DNA of 64,000 nt, taken from NCBI GenBank assembly GCA_014871385.1, contig CM026433.1:7306740-7370739 (forward strand). The letters are read 5' to 3'. The notes under the pieces are model-generated. The model was not told the origin of the DNA. It saw only the letters and a program-made list of their open reading frames with translations, and did not search any database. The stretch is from Ceratodon purpureus. Its lineage: Eukaryota; Streptophyta; Bryopsida; Pseudoditrichales; Ditrichaceae. Below, in pieces: positions 38,500-58,998 of the stretch. The position numbers were made by a program, and so were the translations under genes. Positions within the stretch are counted from its first letter, which is position 1; each line of letters opens with the position of its first letter.

Positions 38500-40150
38500 T
38501 TTACAATCATGTGCTCCAACTTTTACCGCATTTAATTCCCTTTATTTTTGAATCTGGAGGCAGGGTTTGAAGATGGTGACAGTGAGCTTGACGATGAAGG
38601 GATTCAAGTATCTGGGGGTTAGAGGTTTTGGGGTGACGCAATTCGTCGTTTGAGAGTGAGTTCCTGAGGTTTAGTTCCGGGATTGGGTTTCTCATATTGG
38701 AGATTGGAGGCGTGGTGGTGCATTGGAGGAGAATTTTCGTGATTGTGAGGTTTGCGAGGTTTGTGAGGTTTGGGTTTTGGGTTCTGGGTTAGGAGCTCGT
38801 GTTGTGGGGGATGGGGTGGTGCGGTTGATTGGTAGGTGAAGGTGGATGAGTGTGAGCTTTAATGGCTTCATTCTCTTGAGGAGAAAGAACTTCTTGTTGC
38901 AGTTGTTGAGAATTCCTTTCTCTAGGTTTTCTGTAGCTGAGGTCGTGAATTTGCGTTTTTTGAGAGTTTCTTCATGAGGTTAGTTACGGTGTTGGTTCTT
39001 TGGGGTTGGAAATGGTTCATTACTGGCGCATGGGAGTAGAGTTCTGGTGATTGTGAGGTTTGGAGTTTATCATGGATTTTTAGGGCAGTAGCTGGTGGTG
39101 AGGATAAGATAATGCGCTCGGTTATTAGGTGAAGGAGCATGAGCCTGAACTGTAATGGCTGTCTTTCTTGGGGGTGAAGAACCTCCAAATGCTCTGGGTT
39201 TTCAGTGGGTGAGGCCGTCAATTAGAGTGTCGTTCCTGTTCTGATAGTCTCCTGTTCTGTTGCGGCATTGCTTCTGGGGTTTGGAATTCCAATATTTTTG
39301 ACGTATGTAAAGAATCTCGGTGATTGTGAGGTTTCCGAGTTCACCACCGCTTTTAGGTTGCCAGCCGGTGTTGAAGATAACGCGCTTGAGTGGTAGAAAA
39401 TGGTGCGTGAGCGTCAACTTTAATATCTGTATTTGCTTGAGCGCATAGAACTCATTCCAGTGTTAAGAGCCCATTTTCCTTAACCTTTTCAGTAGTTGAG
39501 GTCCCCATTTAGAGCGCCATCACTCTCTTAAGAGCCTCTTGTCGAGGTCAATTGCGGCAATCCAACATTGCGGAATTCTAAGCATATTGTTACATATGAG
39601 AAGAATTCTGGTAACTGCGAGGTTCAGAATTCATCAGGTTCCCAGCATTTACGATGTGAGCTCGTGTTGAGGATAATGAGCTTCATTACTACGGAACGAA
39701 GGATTACCCTTGAGGGTAATGGGTTGCTTTATTTCGGCTCATAGTGTCTATTTCGCGAGGCAAATCGAGAATCATTTTGAATGTCTGAGTTCTAGAACTA
39801 TCCTTTTTCTGCCGTTGCACTTTGGAAGGATCTCGAAGATGACCATTTTTTAGGTTTTCAGTAGTTCAGGTCATCAATTACGGTGTGGTCGCCTCTTGAG
39901 AGTGTTGTGTTGAGAGATGTGGGACTGTTTCTCATGTTCATGTCTTCAAATTTATGAGCATATTGGCATATGTCCGGAGAATTCTAGTGATTGTGAGGTT
40001 TGAAGATTATCAGGTTTGCCGTTATTAAGATGTCAGCTAGTGTGAAGGATAATGCGCTTCGTTGCTAGGCATGTAATGACTGTTTTTTGAGTAAGAAGTG
40101 CCATTTTAAAGAGGCAAGTTACCCATCATGTCGAATGTCTACGTTGGAGA
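38500..40150. repeat. Degenerate tandem repeat upstream of gyrase A, about 5 x 300 bp
   Basis: A block with GTGATTGTGAGGTTTG, then a variant of GTGTTGAGGATAATGCGCTT, then GTGAGC...TTTAATGGCT recurs near 38735, 39045, 39320, 39605 and 39985. Divergence is high, so it is old. It ends about 200 bases before the gyrase A start codon. Confidence 0.65.
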
Positions 40151-40381
40151 TATCTTCTCATCCGATGTTGCGCTGTGGAGCGACCATTTTAGCTGCAATT
40201 TTTTAGTAGCTTGTGAAGTTAAGTTGATGATACTTATAATGTTTCTACTCTTTAAGTTCTGGGTGCGTCATTTGATTTACATTTGTTGCGTGTGGTGAAG
40301 GATGTGGTGAAGGATTTGGACGTGCGCTCTGGTGGTTACGTCATGCGGAGTGATGTCCTGCGTTTGAGAGCCGGATGAGCC

Positions 40382-50319
<9,938 letters not shown>

Positions 50320-51460
50320 ATGGTACTTTAGTGTGGAATTTCTCATAAAATATATCTCTAGAATGTGGGTCACATGTACAAGATGTTGTCCAGGTTGTAG
50401 ATCAAGGGATTTGATATCTTCATTGTTCAAACTGAGGTTCTGAGTAGGTGTGCCAGAACCTCATCACCATTTTTTTGAAAAAAGACTTGAGTTTCATCTA
50501 TCATGTATTTATTGTGCCACGCTGACAGTTTGTCATGTGTTTTCTGAATTTGGCCAATTGCCAGTGGTGCAATCACCTTGATTCGTAACTATACCGAATC
50601 AAGCATTTGCTCTGAGAGATTTGACTGTGAAACTATAATCTAAATTCTAAAACAGAGTTTCGAATTTACTGCAATATGCTTTACACCGTCGTCTCAGAAA
50701 GATAGGAAGGCTTCGCAATTTTGCAGACGAGGCCCAAAGATCACAATGATTTCTGGCCTAGCCCATGTGACAGCCTGTTGAAGTCCGAACCTTACCGTGC
50801 TGTCAGGGTCGTGCCAAAGCTTTTTCAGTGCATCTCCACCGCTGGACTCTGGACGCTGTCACCGTAAAATCGTACGAGTAAATAATTCAAATTGTCTCAG
50901 TTGTCTTGTGCTGTCCTGGTCTTGTTACCGAATCTTCGAGTCAAACATCTGCATATTGCAACCTCTTCCCTTACACTCCATCTATTTCTTCCTTCGTGTG
51001 CTTAGTTGGAGCTCGCCTGGGCCCCTGCAAGCTTGATTAGAAGCTCGAAGTAGATCAGAAACTCACCTTCATTAAATTCCGAATCTAGAGTGTGCATTTC
51101 CAGGATACATGGCAATGCTCTAGTCCAATGTCTTCGCAGCTCCTGCTAGAACGGAATGTCCTGTTCAACGGTTCACTTGAATGCAGCCACTAGTGTAAAA
51201 TCCAGCGATGATTACATTCTTTATCTATCAGATTCTTCATACTGCCGCACTGATATATGTCGAGAACTAGGGTTGTTTAAGTACAATCTTTTAACTGAAG
51301 AGGACCCATAGCTACTTCATGCTTCATCCCTGTTCTACAAGAAAACCTACCTCCAGTTACTAGAAGCAGGTCCAATCATCAGTTCTTACTCCGTCGTCAG
51401 TTCACGGCACGCCCACTTCGATTGCAAGCCTCACCAACTACCTCAACTATCCCGCAAATC
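50320..51460. other. 3' flank of gyrase A, no supported gene
   Basis: Nothing recognised on either strand up to the 112-bp direct repeat at 51461. Confidence 0.5.
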
Positions 51461-51572
51461 TCATTGCACAGTGAGAGATTATAAATAGAAAACCCACCGG
51501 AAACACTCAACCATCTACAATGTCCACTTGATGCTCAGAACATAGATACGCTCGAATATATTGTACCAAAAT
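51461..51572 (+). repeat. 112-bp direct repeat, left copy
   Basis: Runs from TCATTGCACAGTGAGAGATT to TATTGTACCAAAAT and is identical to 57638-57749 as far as I can compare by eye. The right copy is the natural 3' flank of the LEA gene. The pair brackets 51573-57637. Confidence 0.92.
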
Positions 51573-52268
51573 ACATACATAATCTTACAGTTGGAAGTAT
51601 CAAAATTGGTTCTAATTTTGCACTACCCGGCTTGCTTTCAAAAGGGGCTGTTTGGAGGCAGTTTTGAGCAAAAACCACCCTCAGGCCTTTAGGGGTTAAT
51701 TTATTGAGCTAATCATAGTGTTACATTAGTTTGAGAGTAAATGGTCAAATAACCTCTTTTACTAAAGTGCAAAAGATGAGATATTTAATGTTATGGAACT
51801 GCTCCAAATTTCAACATTCATGTACATAGTGGATAGAAAAATATTTCATTTTCACATATCGTGTATCACATATCACATATCCATAGAAATTTTATCATTC
51901 AAGATTTCTTTTTAATTTGTAGTTCTGGGGGTGTTTTTTCCAAGACTGTTTCAACTTCTACTAAAGGGCCTATAAGAAATGAAGAAAAAGAGGAAAAACA
52001 AGATTCTACAAGAAAATAAAGCAAAAGAGGAAAAAAAGAAAGTAAAAGTAATGGATGAATCTCGTCGAAGCTACAGATTAGAGCGATGGATGGCTTGGAT
52101 CTCTTCACCTGATCTAACGGTCATAAATACGGATTGATTTAGGAGATCCTACGTCTGTGGGCGATTTGGGCGATTTAGGGTTTGGAGATGACTTGCTATG
52201 CTCCCGTCAGTTGCGCGCTTCATCTCACATGCGCCTCCTACTCGCTCGCTCTCCTTCTTTGCTTTACT

Positions 52269-52541
52269 TGTTGTGATAACGAATACTTGAGTTACTTTAG
52301 ATTACTTTGAGTTACATTAGAAGGTTCTAGAACCCTCATGCATGTACAAGATAGAAAGTTAGAAAGTATCAGTTAGCATGTAAATTTACCCATAACTCCT
52401 ACTTGGGTACTCAGGCTAACTTCCAGTTTTTCTACCTATATAAGCATGAGGAGAGATCACTCCTCTACCTCTTTCTTTTGTGTTCAATTCCTTGCTTCCT
52501 TCATGTTTACTTCCTTCCTGTTTCATAATACGTTATCAGCA
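52269..52541 (+). mobile_element. Copia-type LTR (solo or truncated)
   Basis: Starts TGTTGTGATAACG and ends CGTTATCAGCA, giving the TG...CA ends and short inverted termini of an LTR. A TATA box (TATATAAG, 52437-52444) lies inside, followed by a CT-rich leader. No second LTR, primer-binding tract, gag or pol follows. The next gene downstream in the same direction is the NTPase-nuclease gene. Confidence 0.6.
52437..52444 (+). promoter_or_regulatory. LTR TATA box, candidate promoter of the NTPase-nuclease gene
   Basis: TATATAAG in CCTATATAAGCATGAG, about 400 bases before the ATG at 52844, with no other clear TATA in between. Confidence 0.5.
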
Positions 52542-52659
52542 CGAGGCTCTTTGAGAGGGGGGTTCTATGTTTGAGAGGCAATAAGAGTTGTACCACCTTG
52601 TTTTTGAGAGAGCCTTGATTCTCATATTCTGGTTCTTCTTGAATTGATTTGAGAGAGAG

Positions 52660-52796
52660 CTTCTAGTTTTTCTCACCTCCTAGTTTTTATCCCCTCCTAG
52701 TTTTTCTCACCTCCTAGTTTTTATCCCCTCCTAGTTTTTATCACCTTCTTGTTTTTATCACCTTCTTGTTTTTATCACCTTCTTGTTTTTATCACA
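52660..52796 (+). repeat. 17-bp minisatellite in the leader, about 8 units
   Basis: Units of the form CTCCTAGTTTTTATCAC, shifting to CTTCTTGTTTTTATCAC in the last three copies, run to 48 bases before the ATG at 52844. They are CT/T-rich on the coding strand. Confidence 0.85.
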
Positions 52797-52843
52797 ACAT
52801 TACTTTTTCTACTCTGGAGCGAAGCATAATTCGATCAGAAAGT

Positions 52844-55171
52844 ATGGCGTCTATGGACTGGATCTCCTGGAACGAGAGATTGAAGTCACTTGTAGAAGTC
52901 GACGAGCAGAGGGGGAGGATCAAAGCGAAGTTGTTAGATAAAGGCCCAGAGTATGCGAAGGCTTTGTTTGCTGATACTGATGGTGCCGTGCGAGCGTCGC
53001 TTCTAGCCCTCATTGAACCCGCTGGTGCTGGTATGATTTCTTTCCTAAAAACCAGTCAAGAAGGAGGGTAACATAGAGTTCCATGCAGTGCAGCCACCTT
53101 CGTTGCGGAAGACACCTGCACTCTTTGGTCTACTGTAGGGTTTCGTTAGTTCTGTTTTGTGAGCGTTGCGTGTGATCTTCTTCTGAAATTTTGGCAGTAA
53201 ATGAGTCGGTGCTTCATATTGAATCGTGTATGTCAACCTCCATGTCGACTATGTTATGTTTTCGTTAAATTTATGGTGAGTCGTCAGGATGTAAAGGTAG
53301 CAAGGTTGTAAGGTGTTAAGAAACCTGTCACCGCGGTGCCTGTCCTAGGGTCTGCACAGCCAGCTGCACATTTAGTAGGTATGTTCTTTAGAACCTGTTG
53401 AATTCTGGTTACGCACTACATGATAGATGGTACTCAACAACATGCGATGATGGTTAGGGTATGAGACTGCAGTGCCATTGATGAGTTATACACTTTGTTC
53501 TGTTTTATGTGATCTGCTCACTCCAGGTTATGGGCCAATACCTGGTACGCAAGAACAGCTACTGTTTTGGAAGAATTTGGAGAAAGCGGAGTTGAAAAGC
53601 GAAACGGTGTCAATCGACATGGAGGTAGACCAAATCCCGGGGAACCAGGATGCCGACATGGAGGTAGACAAAATCGATGTGATAGTCACCACTTTGGAGC
53701 TGCAAGACAATTCTACGTTCATGGGAGTTCAGGGAGGTATGTCACGTATCATGGTTCCCAAGTTCTATAACGACCTTTGGGAGAAGGCTGAGCTACTGAT
53801 TGACGGGGACACTCCAAAGAAGAAGGGCATGGTGATTACAGGGACTCCGGGCACAGGCAAGTCAGTCATGGGATGGTATTTCATCTTTAAGCTGAGGGAG
53901 AAACTAGGCTCTTTTGACTTAGTGTACCAGCATGAAGGAATGCAGACTTTCTATTGCAAGAATGGCGCTGTCACCTCGGCTGGAATAGCTGCTCGCAGCT
54001 TCAGCCGTGTGCTGTCAAGGAAGGATACGGTCTACGTCGTGGATGGCGTTAGTGTATTCGATGAGAATGCAATGACATTTGTTTTTGCCTCGCCTAATCC
54101 CAAAGGCTACAATGTGTTTCTGAAAAGGCCTGGCACGGGATTGTATTACTCGAAGGTCTGGAGCAAGATTGAGATCCTTGCTGCTCGGGAGCAGTTGTAC
54201 AAGCACATTGAAAAGAGTTCGGTACTCGATCTCTATAGGAAGTGGGGTGGGGTGCCTCGGTATGTGCTTGAGAGAGCGGAGGATCGTAATTTTCAAATCC
54301 ATCTAGACTCGATGATTGAGTCGGTGTCAGGGGACGATTGGCTAGACTTTATGACGAAAGTTGGGGGGCAGGGCCGTACTAAGATATCCGACGTTATCTT
54401 TCATTTCAGGACGGAAGATTACGTTCTGAGGACAGTGGATTTTGCCAGTTTCTATGTTTCCGAGCTTGCATATACAAAGCTGCAGAAGTCTGCATGGGCG
54501 AAAACTGTTGATTTTTTGGAAAGGGATGATTCAGCATCGGCAGCCTTTCGTGGGCAACTTTTTGAAACGGCTGCGCACGAGATGCTGTTGCGGAAGTGCC
54601 GTGTTAGGGTTAGGTCCCTGGAAGAAAATGGGCAGTCAGAAACTGTCGATTGGCCTGAGTTACAGCGTCGGAAATTTCGGAAACTTACTGATGTGAAAGG
54701 AGAAGGATCTGCTGGGTGCTACTGGAAACCAGAATCCAAGACGAATGCGACTTTTGATGCTGTGTGTACGAGTATTGGTGCACCCCTTGGTACGAGCGCA
54801 GCCCTGCAGATGACCATTTCGGAGGAGCATGGCATCAAGCATGATGGTAATATATTTGCACTGAAGTTTTTATAATCCTTTTGTTGTTTTTTGGGGTTTC
54901 ACTTGGGGTTTCATTTGGGGTTTTCACTCCAAATCCTAATAGTAACAATTATTTAACAGGGTTGGACAAGCTGCTGCGGGCAATACCTTTCGTGAAGAGG
55001 TTTTATTGGGTGGTGCCAGCCTTGATTTTTGAGGACTTCAAGAAACAGAAATTTAAAAATAAGGATTCGGAGCCACGGACCCAAGCGATATCGTATCCAG
55101 TTTCTGAAGTGGAGCAGTGGGCTTTGGAACTTCCATTGAATCATTTGCATCCAGGGGCAGTCCAGTCCTGA
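52844..55171 (+). CDS. Crinkler/RHS-like P-loop NTPase with REase-fold nuclease domain
   Basis: Three exons in phase: 52844-53030, 53527-54846, 54960-55171; 572 aa, no stop or frameshift. Residues 1-62 form a short helical N-terminal domain (SWNERLKSLVEVDEQRG). A spacer with two DMEVD motifs follows. The P-loop NTPase has Walker A GTPGTGKS (about 168-175) and a strand with VYVVDG. A conserved GGVPRYVLE segment leads to a C-terminal restriction-endonuclease-like domain: GQLFETAAHEMLL, FDAVCT, and LQMTISEEHGIK (the QxT variant of the ExK motif). The tail GLDKLLRAIPFVKRFYWVVP is typical of this group. In oomycetes and fungi such proteins are secreted Crinkler effectors; in trypanosomes they are RHS proteins. 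No secretion signal is visible here, so a host-internal role is possible. A small extra exon around 53340-53380 cannot be excluded. Confidence 0.85.
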
Positions 55172-55199
55172 ACCTCAGGCAGAGCCAGTCCAGCACATA

Positions 55200-57637
55200 C
55201 CTTCAGCTTTGATGGAGAGGTTCTTTGCTTTGGTGATTTTATGGCTTGCCCAAGTGAGATTTGGAGTTTCAAAATACAGTGCATATTCATGTTTAGAGAG
55301 GATATTCTAAACTGCCGAAGTTTGAAGAATCTGCCGATGAAGTGAATAACTAGCTCCATTTTGTGAACCCATTCCTTCAGCTTTGATGGAGAGATTCTTT
55401 GCTTTGGTGATTTTATGGCTTGCCCAAGTGAGATTTGGAGTTTCATAATACACTGCATATTCGTGTTTAGAGAGGATATTCTAAATTGCCGAAGTTTGAA
55501 GAAACTGCCGATGTAGTGAATGACTCCATTTTGGTAGTTCTGTATTCAGGTTTGGCCAAATGAGTGCTTGACGCTCAAAGTACTGTGTATGTTCAGGGAG
55601 GTGTATACCAAGCTCTAGAGACACTCATGGCGGTGTCCCCATAGCCAGTATTTGTCATTGTTCAGAGAGGCTCATTCCTGAACTGCCTGAGTTCGCAGGA
55701 AATTAACTGTCGATGTGGTGATTAGGTACTCCTGGGACCATACTTACTGCTAATATAGTGAATAACATTACATATTCATGATTAGAAATGGCTTCCTAAA
55801 CAGCTCGGGTAATGAGAGATTAACTCCTCATATGCTGAACAAGTACTCCATTGGACCTGTCACCTTGTTAGAAGAAACAAACTACGAATACAGTGAATAC
55901 TGTTACATATTTATGTTGAAAGAGGGCTTCATGAGACCTTGAAACTACCCAAATTAGGAGAAATTATCTGCCAACATTGTGAAGTACTTACTTCATGAGA
56001 CCTTGGTCCTCCAGACCGAGACCATGTTACCTTTTGTTTTTCTCCTTCTTATTGATTTTTCCTACCATGCATGGCTTGGGAATGATCCAACCAAGTTAAT
56101 TAACTTGGCCTTGAGAGGTGATGAGAGTGTGAACATGAGCCTGGGCAAGGCGGCTGAGGAAGAGGGGGAAGAGTGTACTTGTTTCTTGTGAGCATGGAAT
56201 CCGAGTGGGGATGGGAAGCATTGTCACAGATTCGGCGATGCTTTGGTGTCTATGCAATGTGCATCCCAAATGAGCTCATGATGCTTGCATTGCTCATCTC
56301 TGGGTGGGGCCATTCTACTAAGTTACTGGATCGGATTCTGGCTCCACACTTCTCATTCTCATAGATAATTGAAGGTTTTTGTAACTCATTTGCTAGCAGC
56401 TTTGGGCAGCTTGGGCTCCTTTGTGACTTATGACTTTTTTTGATTTGAAGATAATTGTTAGACGACTCAAAAAATGATGTATCAAAATAGGGTGTTATGA
56501 AAATAGAATGCATTTCTAAGGTGAAAATAAGGAACCCCTCTGTTGAAAAATATATATATGTCGTTGATTTTTGTTTAGAATGATGGTTTTTTTTAGTCAT
56601 TTTCTTGGTTCTTTTATGCTTCCATTCGTTATCATAGTCCATGTTTTCTTTGTATGTACAGCTTTGATTATGTGTCAAAAAGAATAGTTTCAGTTGTAGT
56701 TATAGATTTTCGGTTTATAAAATGAAAGTGGTAAGATAAATGACTTTGCAACATAGGCTATTAATGTATTGTACTTGTTGTGAGTTTAAGCATTCTTTCA
56801 ATGAAGAATCCTTTTTTCTGGAGACAAGTAAGGCCAATAAATTCCAAAATAATTCATTCATTCACCAAATTACTATGAAACTACATTAAATCCTTCAACA
56901 GTAACACCTGAAGAAGAGAGACCCTTGCGATAAACCTCGCCCTCGTCTTAATGACGAGGGCCCCCCAACCAGGGCTGTCATTGGAGGGGGCAAAAAGCCC
57001 CCTATATTTTGCATGTTGATGAAAAAAAAAATTAAAATTTTAAAAAAAATTAAAAAATATATAAACTAACTAAAATTAATCTTGTGGGTCCCCCTAGGCT
57101 AATTCGGGGTCCCCGGTTTCATTAAAAATAAAAAAATTACTAAAAAAGGGCCGCAGGGCCCCTAAAAATAGATCAGGGAGGTAAGGAGAAAGGGGAGGAG
57201 GAGGGGGAGGGCCCGCCTCGTCATTAAGACGTGGGCGAGGTTTAGAGCGAGGGGAAGAGAGAGAGTCTGAGTAAAATGGAGAATCTGTTACATTGATCAC
57301 ACTGAGATTGAGCAAATTGGCAGAGCTGATCTTCAAGTTCACATGCAGTCTGCTGAGCTGATGCAGTGGAAATGGAATAAAATAAAGGAAAAGCATTGTG
57401 TGTCGGAGCAGGCTCCCACCTGGAGAAGATGTGGGTAAGTTTTGTTTTGTTTTTATTTTTTTATTTTATTTTTGTTTTTATTTTTTATTTTTTATTTTTT
57501 ATTTTTTAGATGTGGGTATGTTAATTGTTCTGTAGGATGACTCTGATCAACTTATGATCAGTGTTTGCTAAAGAAAGCAACAAAATCATTCGTTGCTGGA
57601 ATTTTAATATTAATTCTGTTTGATAAGCATGTGATAA
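55200..57637. repeat. Large dispersed repeat, copy 2 (pairs with 29484-31875)
   Basis: Begins 29 bases after the stop codon of the NTPase-nuclease gene at CCTTCAGCTTTGATGGAGAG and runs to the right 112-bp repeat. It has two 174-bp tandem units (marker AGAGGATATT at 55297 and 55471) against about four in copy 1, and a nested 332-bp element at 56922-57253. Confidence 0.88.
56922..57253. mobile_element. MITE, 332 bp, 9-bp target-site duplication
   Basis: Terminal inverted repeats of about 38 bp: left CCCTTGCGATAAACCTCGCC, right complement CCCTCGCTCTAAACCTCGCC, both followed by a shared CGTCTTAATGACGAGG. Flanked by GAAGAGAGA at 56913-56921 and 57254-57262. The large repeat copy 1 (about 31491-31510) has the same context with a single GAAGAGAGA, i.e. 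the empty site. GC-rich ends enclose an AT-rich core. A 9-bp duplication suggests a Mutator-like (MULE) family (inference). No coding capacity. Confidence 0.88.
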
Positions 57638-57749
57638 TCATTGCACAGTGAGAGATTATAAATAGAAAACCCACCGGAAACACTCAACCATCTACAATGT
57701 CCACTTGATGCTCAGAACATAGATACGCTCGAATATATTGTACCAAAAT
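57638..57749 (+). repeat. 112-bp direct repeat, right copy (LEA 3' flank)
   Basis: Second copy of 51461-51572. It lies 90 bases downstream of the LEA stop codon on the LEA strand and probably includes its 3' UTR or polyadenylation region. Confidence 0.92.
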
Positions 57750-57838
57750 CCAATCATTTAAAAAATAATCTTTACAACATTCACATGTATCATCCCGATT
57801 CCCGAAACATCATGTCCCTCTTCGTGCTAGAGCTCTAT

Positions 57839-58561
57839 CTACTGCTTAGGTGTCACAGCATCCTTCACACTCTGAACTGCATTTCCCAGTGCGTCGCCTG
57901 CTTGTTGCAACAAACTGGCACCGCCATCCTTGGCCTCCACAGCCTTGTCAGAGGCCACTTGGGCAGCATCCGCGGATGCCTGCTTCGTCTGCTCCCACTT
58001 CTCACCAGCCACACTTCCAGCTTGGTTGGCCTTGTCGCCAGCTGCTTCCGCAACCTCGTTGGCCTTGTCCTGCGTCGCACCGGCTGCGTTAGAAGCACCC
58101 TGCTTCGTCTGCTCCCACTTCTCCCCGGCCACATTGCCTGCTTGGTTGGCCTTGTCTCCAGCTACTCCTGCTGCTTCGTGAGCCTTCTCTTGCGTAGCGC
58201 CGGCCGCATCCTGCAAGTCGGAAACTCATTCAGTACTCCACAATCCAGCACAAACTTCACCCCATTTCAACCCAACCACACCAGTCCATATATCGAGCTG
58301 CACCCTCCAGGTCAATCACCGACCCAAATGCACCGTTCCCCTACTCTCTGCTACATTCAACTGAACATAAATTTCACCGATTGTATTACTACATAATGCA
58401 TTACACTGATAAAACCAGCAAAGAGTGATGTTGAGGACATCGATCGAGCTGAGACTAACCTTGGTGGCTTGCTGGGCCTCGCCCGCCTTCTGCTGGCCGA
58501 ACTGCTTGGTCTCCTCGGCCTTGTGGGCGGCGGCGTCCTGGTTGCTGTTGTACGATGCCAT
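57839..58561 (-). CDS. Group 3 (LEA_4) late embryogenesis abundant protein
   Basis: Two exons on the - strand: 58561-58460 (102 nt, ATG at 58561) and 58210-57839 (372 nt, stop TAG), phase 0 intron; 157 aa. It is made of Ala/Lys/Glu/Gln/Asp-rich 11-mer-type repeats without Cys or Trp-rich core apart from EKWEQTKQ. Two copies of a longer unit are visible (GDKANQAGNVAGEKWEQTKQ and GDKANQAGSVAGEKWEQTKQ). No signal peptide is seen, so it is probably cytosolic. Such proteins are disordered when hydrated, fold into amphipathic helices on drying and protect membranes and enzymes. An ABRE-type motif and a TATA box upstream fit drought/ABA induction. The open frame on the opposite strand is a shadow of the repeats. 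Confidence 0.92.
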
Positions 58562-58730
58562 CTCTGAAACTGGAAGCTGAGCTACTTCGAATAGACACTG
58601 AAGTCTGAATGAAAAGAACGAGCTATTGAACTTGCCTCGAGTACTGTATAATGAGAGTGAGAAGCGGTGCTGAAAATGAAGACTGATATTGAATCTGACC
58701 GATAGAGCGAAGGTTGGGGGCAGTGCAGCT

Positions 58731-58737
58731 TCTTATA
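58731..58737 (-). promoter_or_regulatory. TATA box of the LEA gene
   Basis: TATAAGA on the - strand, 170 bases upstream of the ATG at 58561. Confidence 0.6.
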
Positions 58738-58886
58738 CATATGATTCCGGGGACAGGTGGCGGGTGTCAGAAGTTGTAAATGGGACACTTGGCGAGAACC
58801 TGGTGCGTGGGGGTGGGCGAGGGCAGCGGAGGAAGTGTTTGCGGTGGCCCCCGAGTTTATCTAGAAGCAGGCTGCAGGTTTTTGAG

Positions 58887-58893
58887 ACGTGGC
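58887..58893 (-). promoter_or_regulatory. ABRE-type element of the LEA gene
   Basis: ACGTGGC (read on +; GCCACGT on -) about 150 bases upstream of the TATA box. ACGTGGC is the bZIP-bound core of ABA-responsive elements in plant LEA promoters. Confidence 0.5.
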
Positions 58894-58998
58894 ACCCTTC
58901 AACAAGGTGGTCTTCAGCACCAACTTTCTGCGCATCACTGTCCCACTTCACTCATTTTCATGCTCTGCAGCTAGAACTGCAGAGTACAGGCACATTAG

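Larger units (their letters stand above)
51573..57637. mobile_element. About 6.07-kb inserted segment carrying a CR-effector-like gene
   Basis: This block lies between two copies of a 112-bp sequence that would otherwise be single LEA 3' flank. In order it holds AT-rich DNA, a copia-type LTR (52269-52541), a minisatellite leader, the intact NTPase-nuclease gene (52844-55171) and copy 2 of the dispersed repeat with a nested MITE. No terminal inverted repeats and no transposase are visible at its ends. The 112-bp duplication is far longer than any transposase target site, so repair-mediated or recombinational insertion is more likely (inference). Confidence 0.65.

Noticed and set aside
57785-58396. 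203-codon + strand frame over the LEA gene
   Set aside because: Shadow of the Ala-rich LEA repeats, which keep several frames open; the - strand has the LEA composition, TATA box and splice sites.
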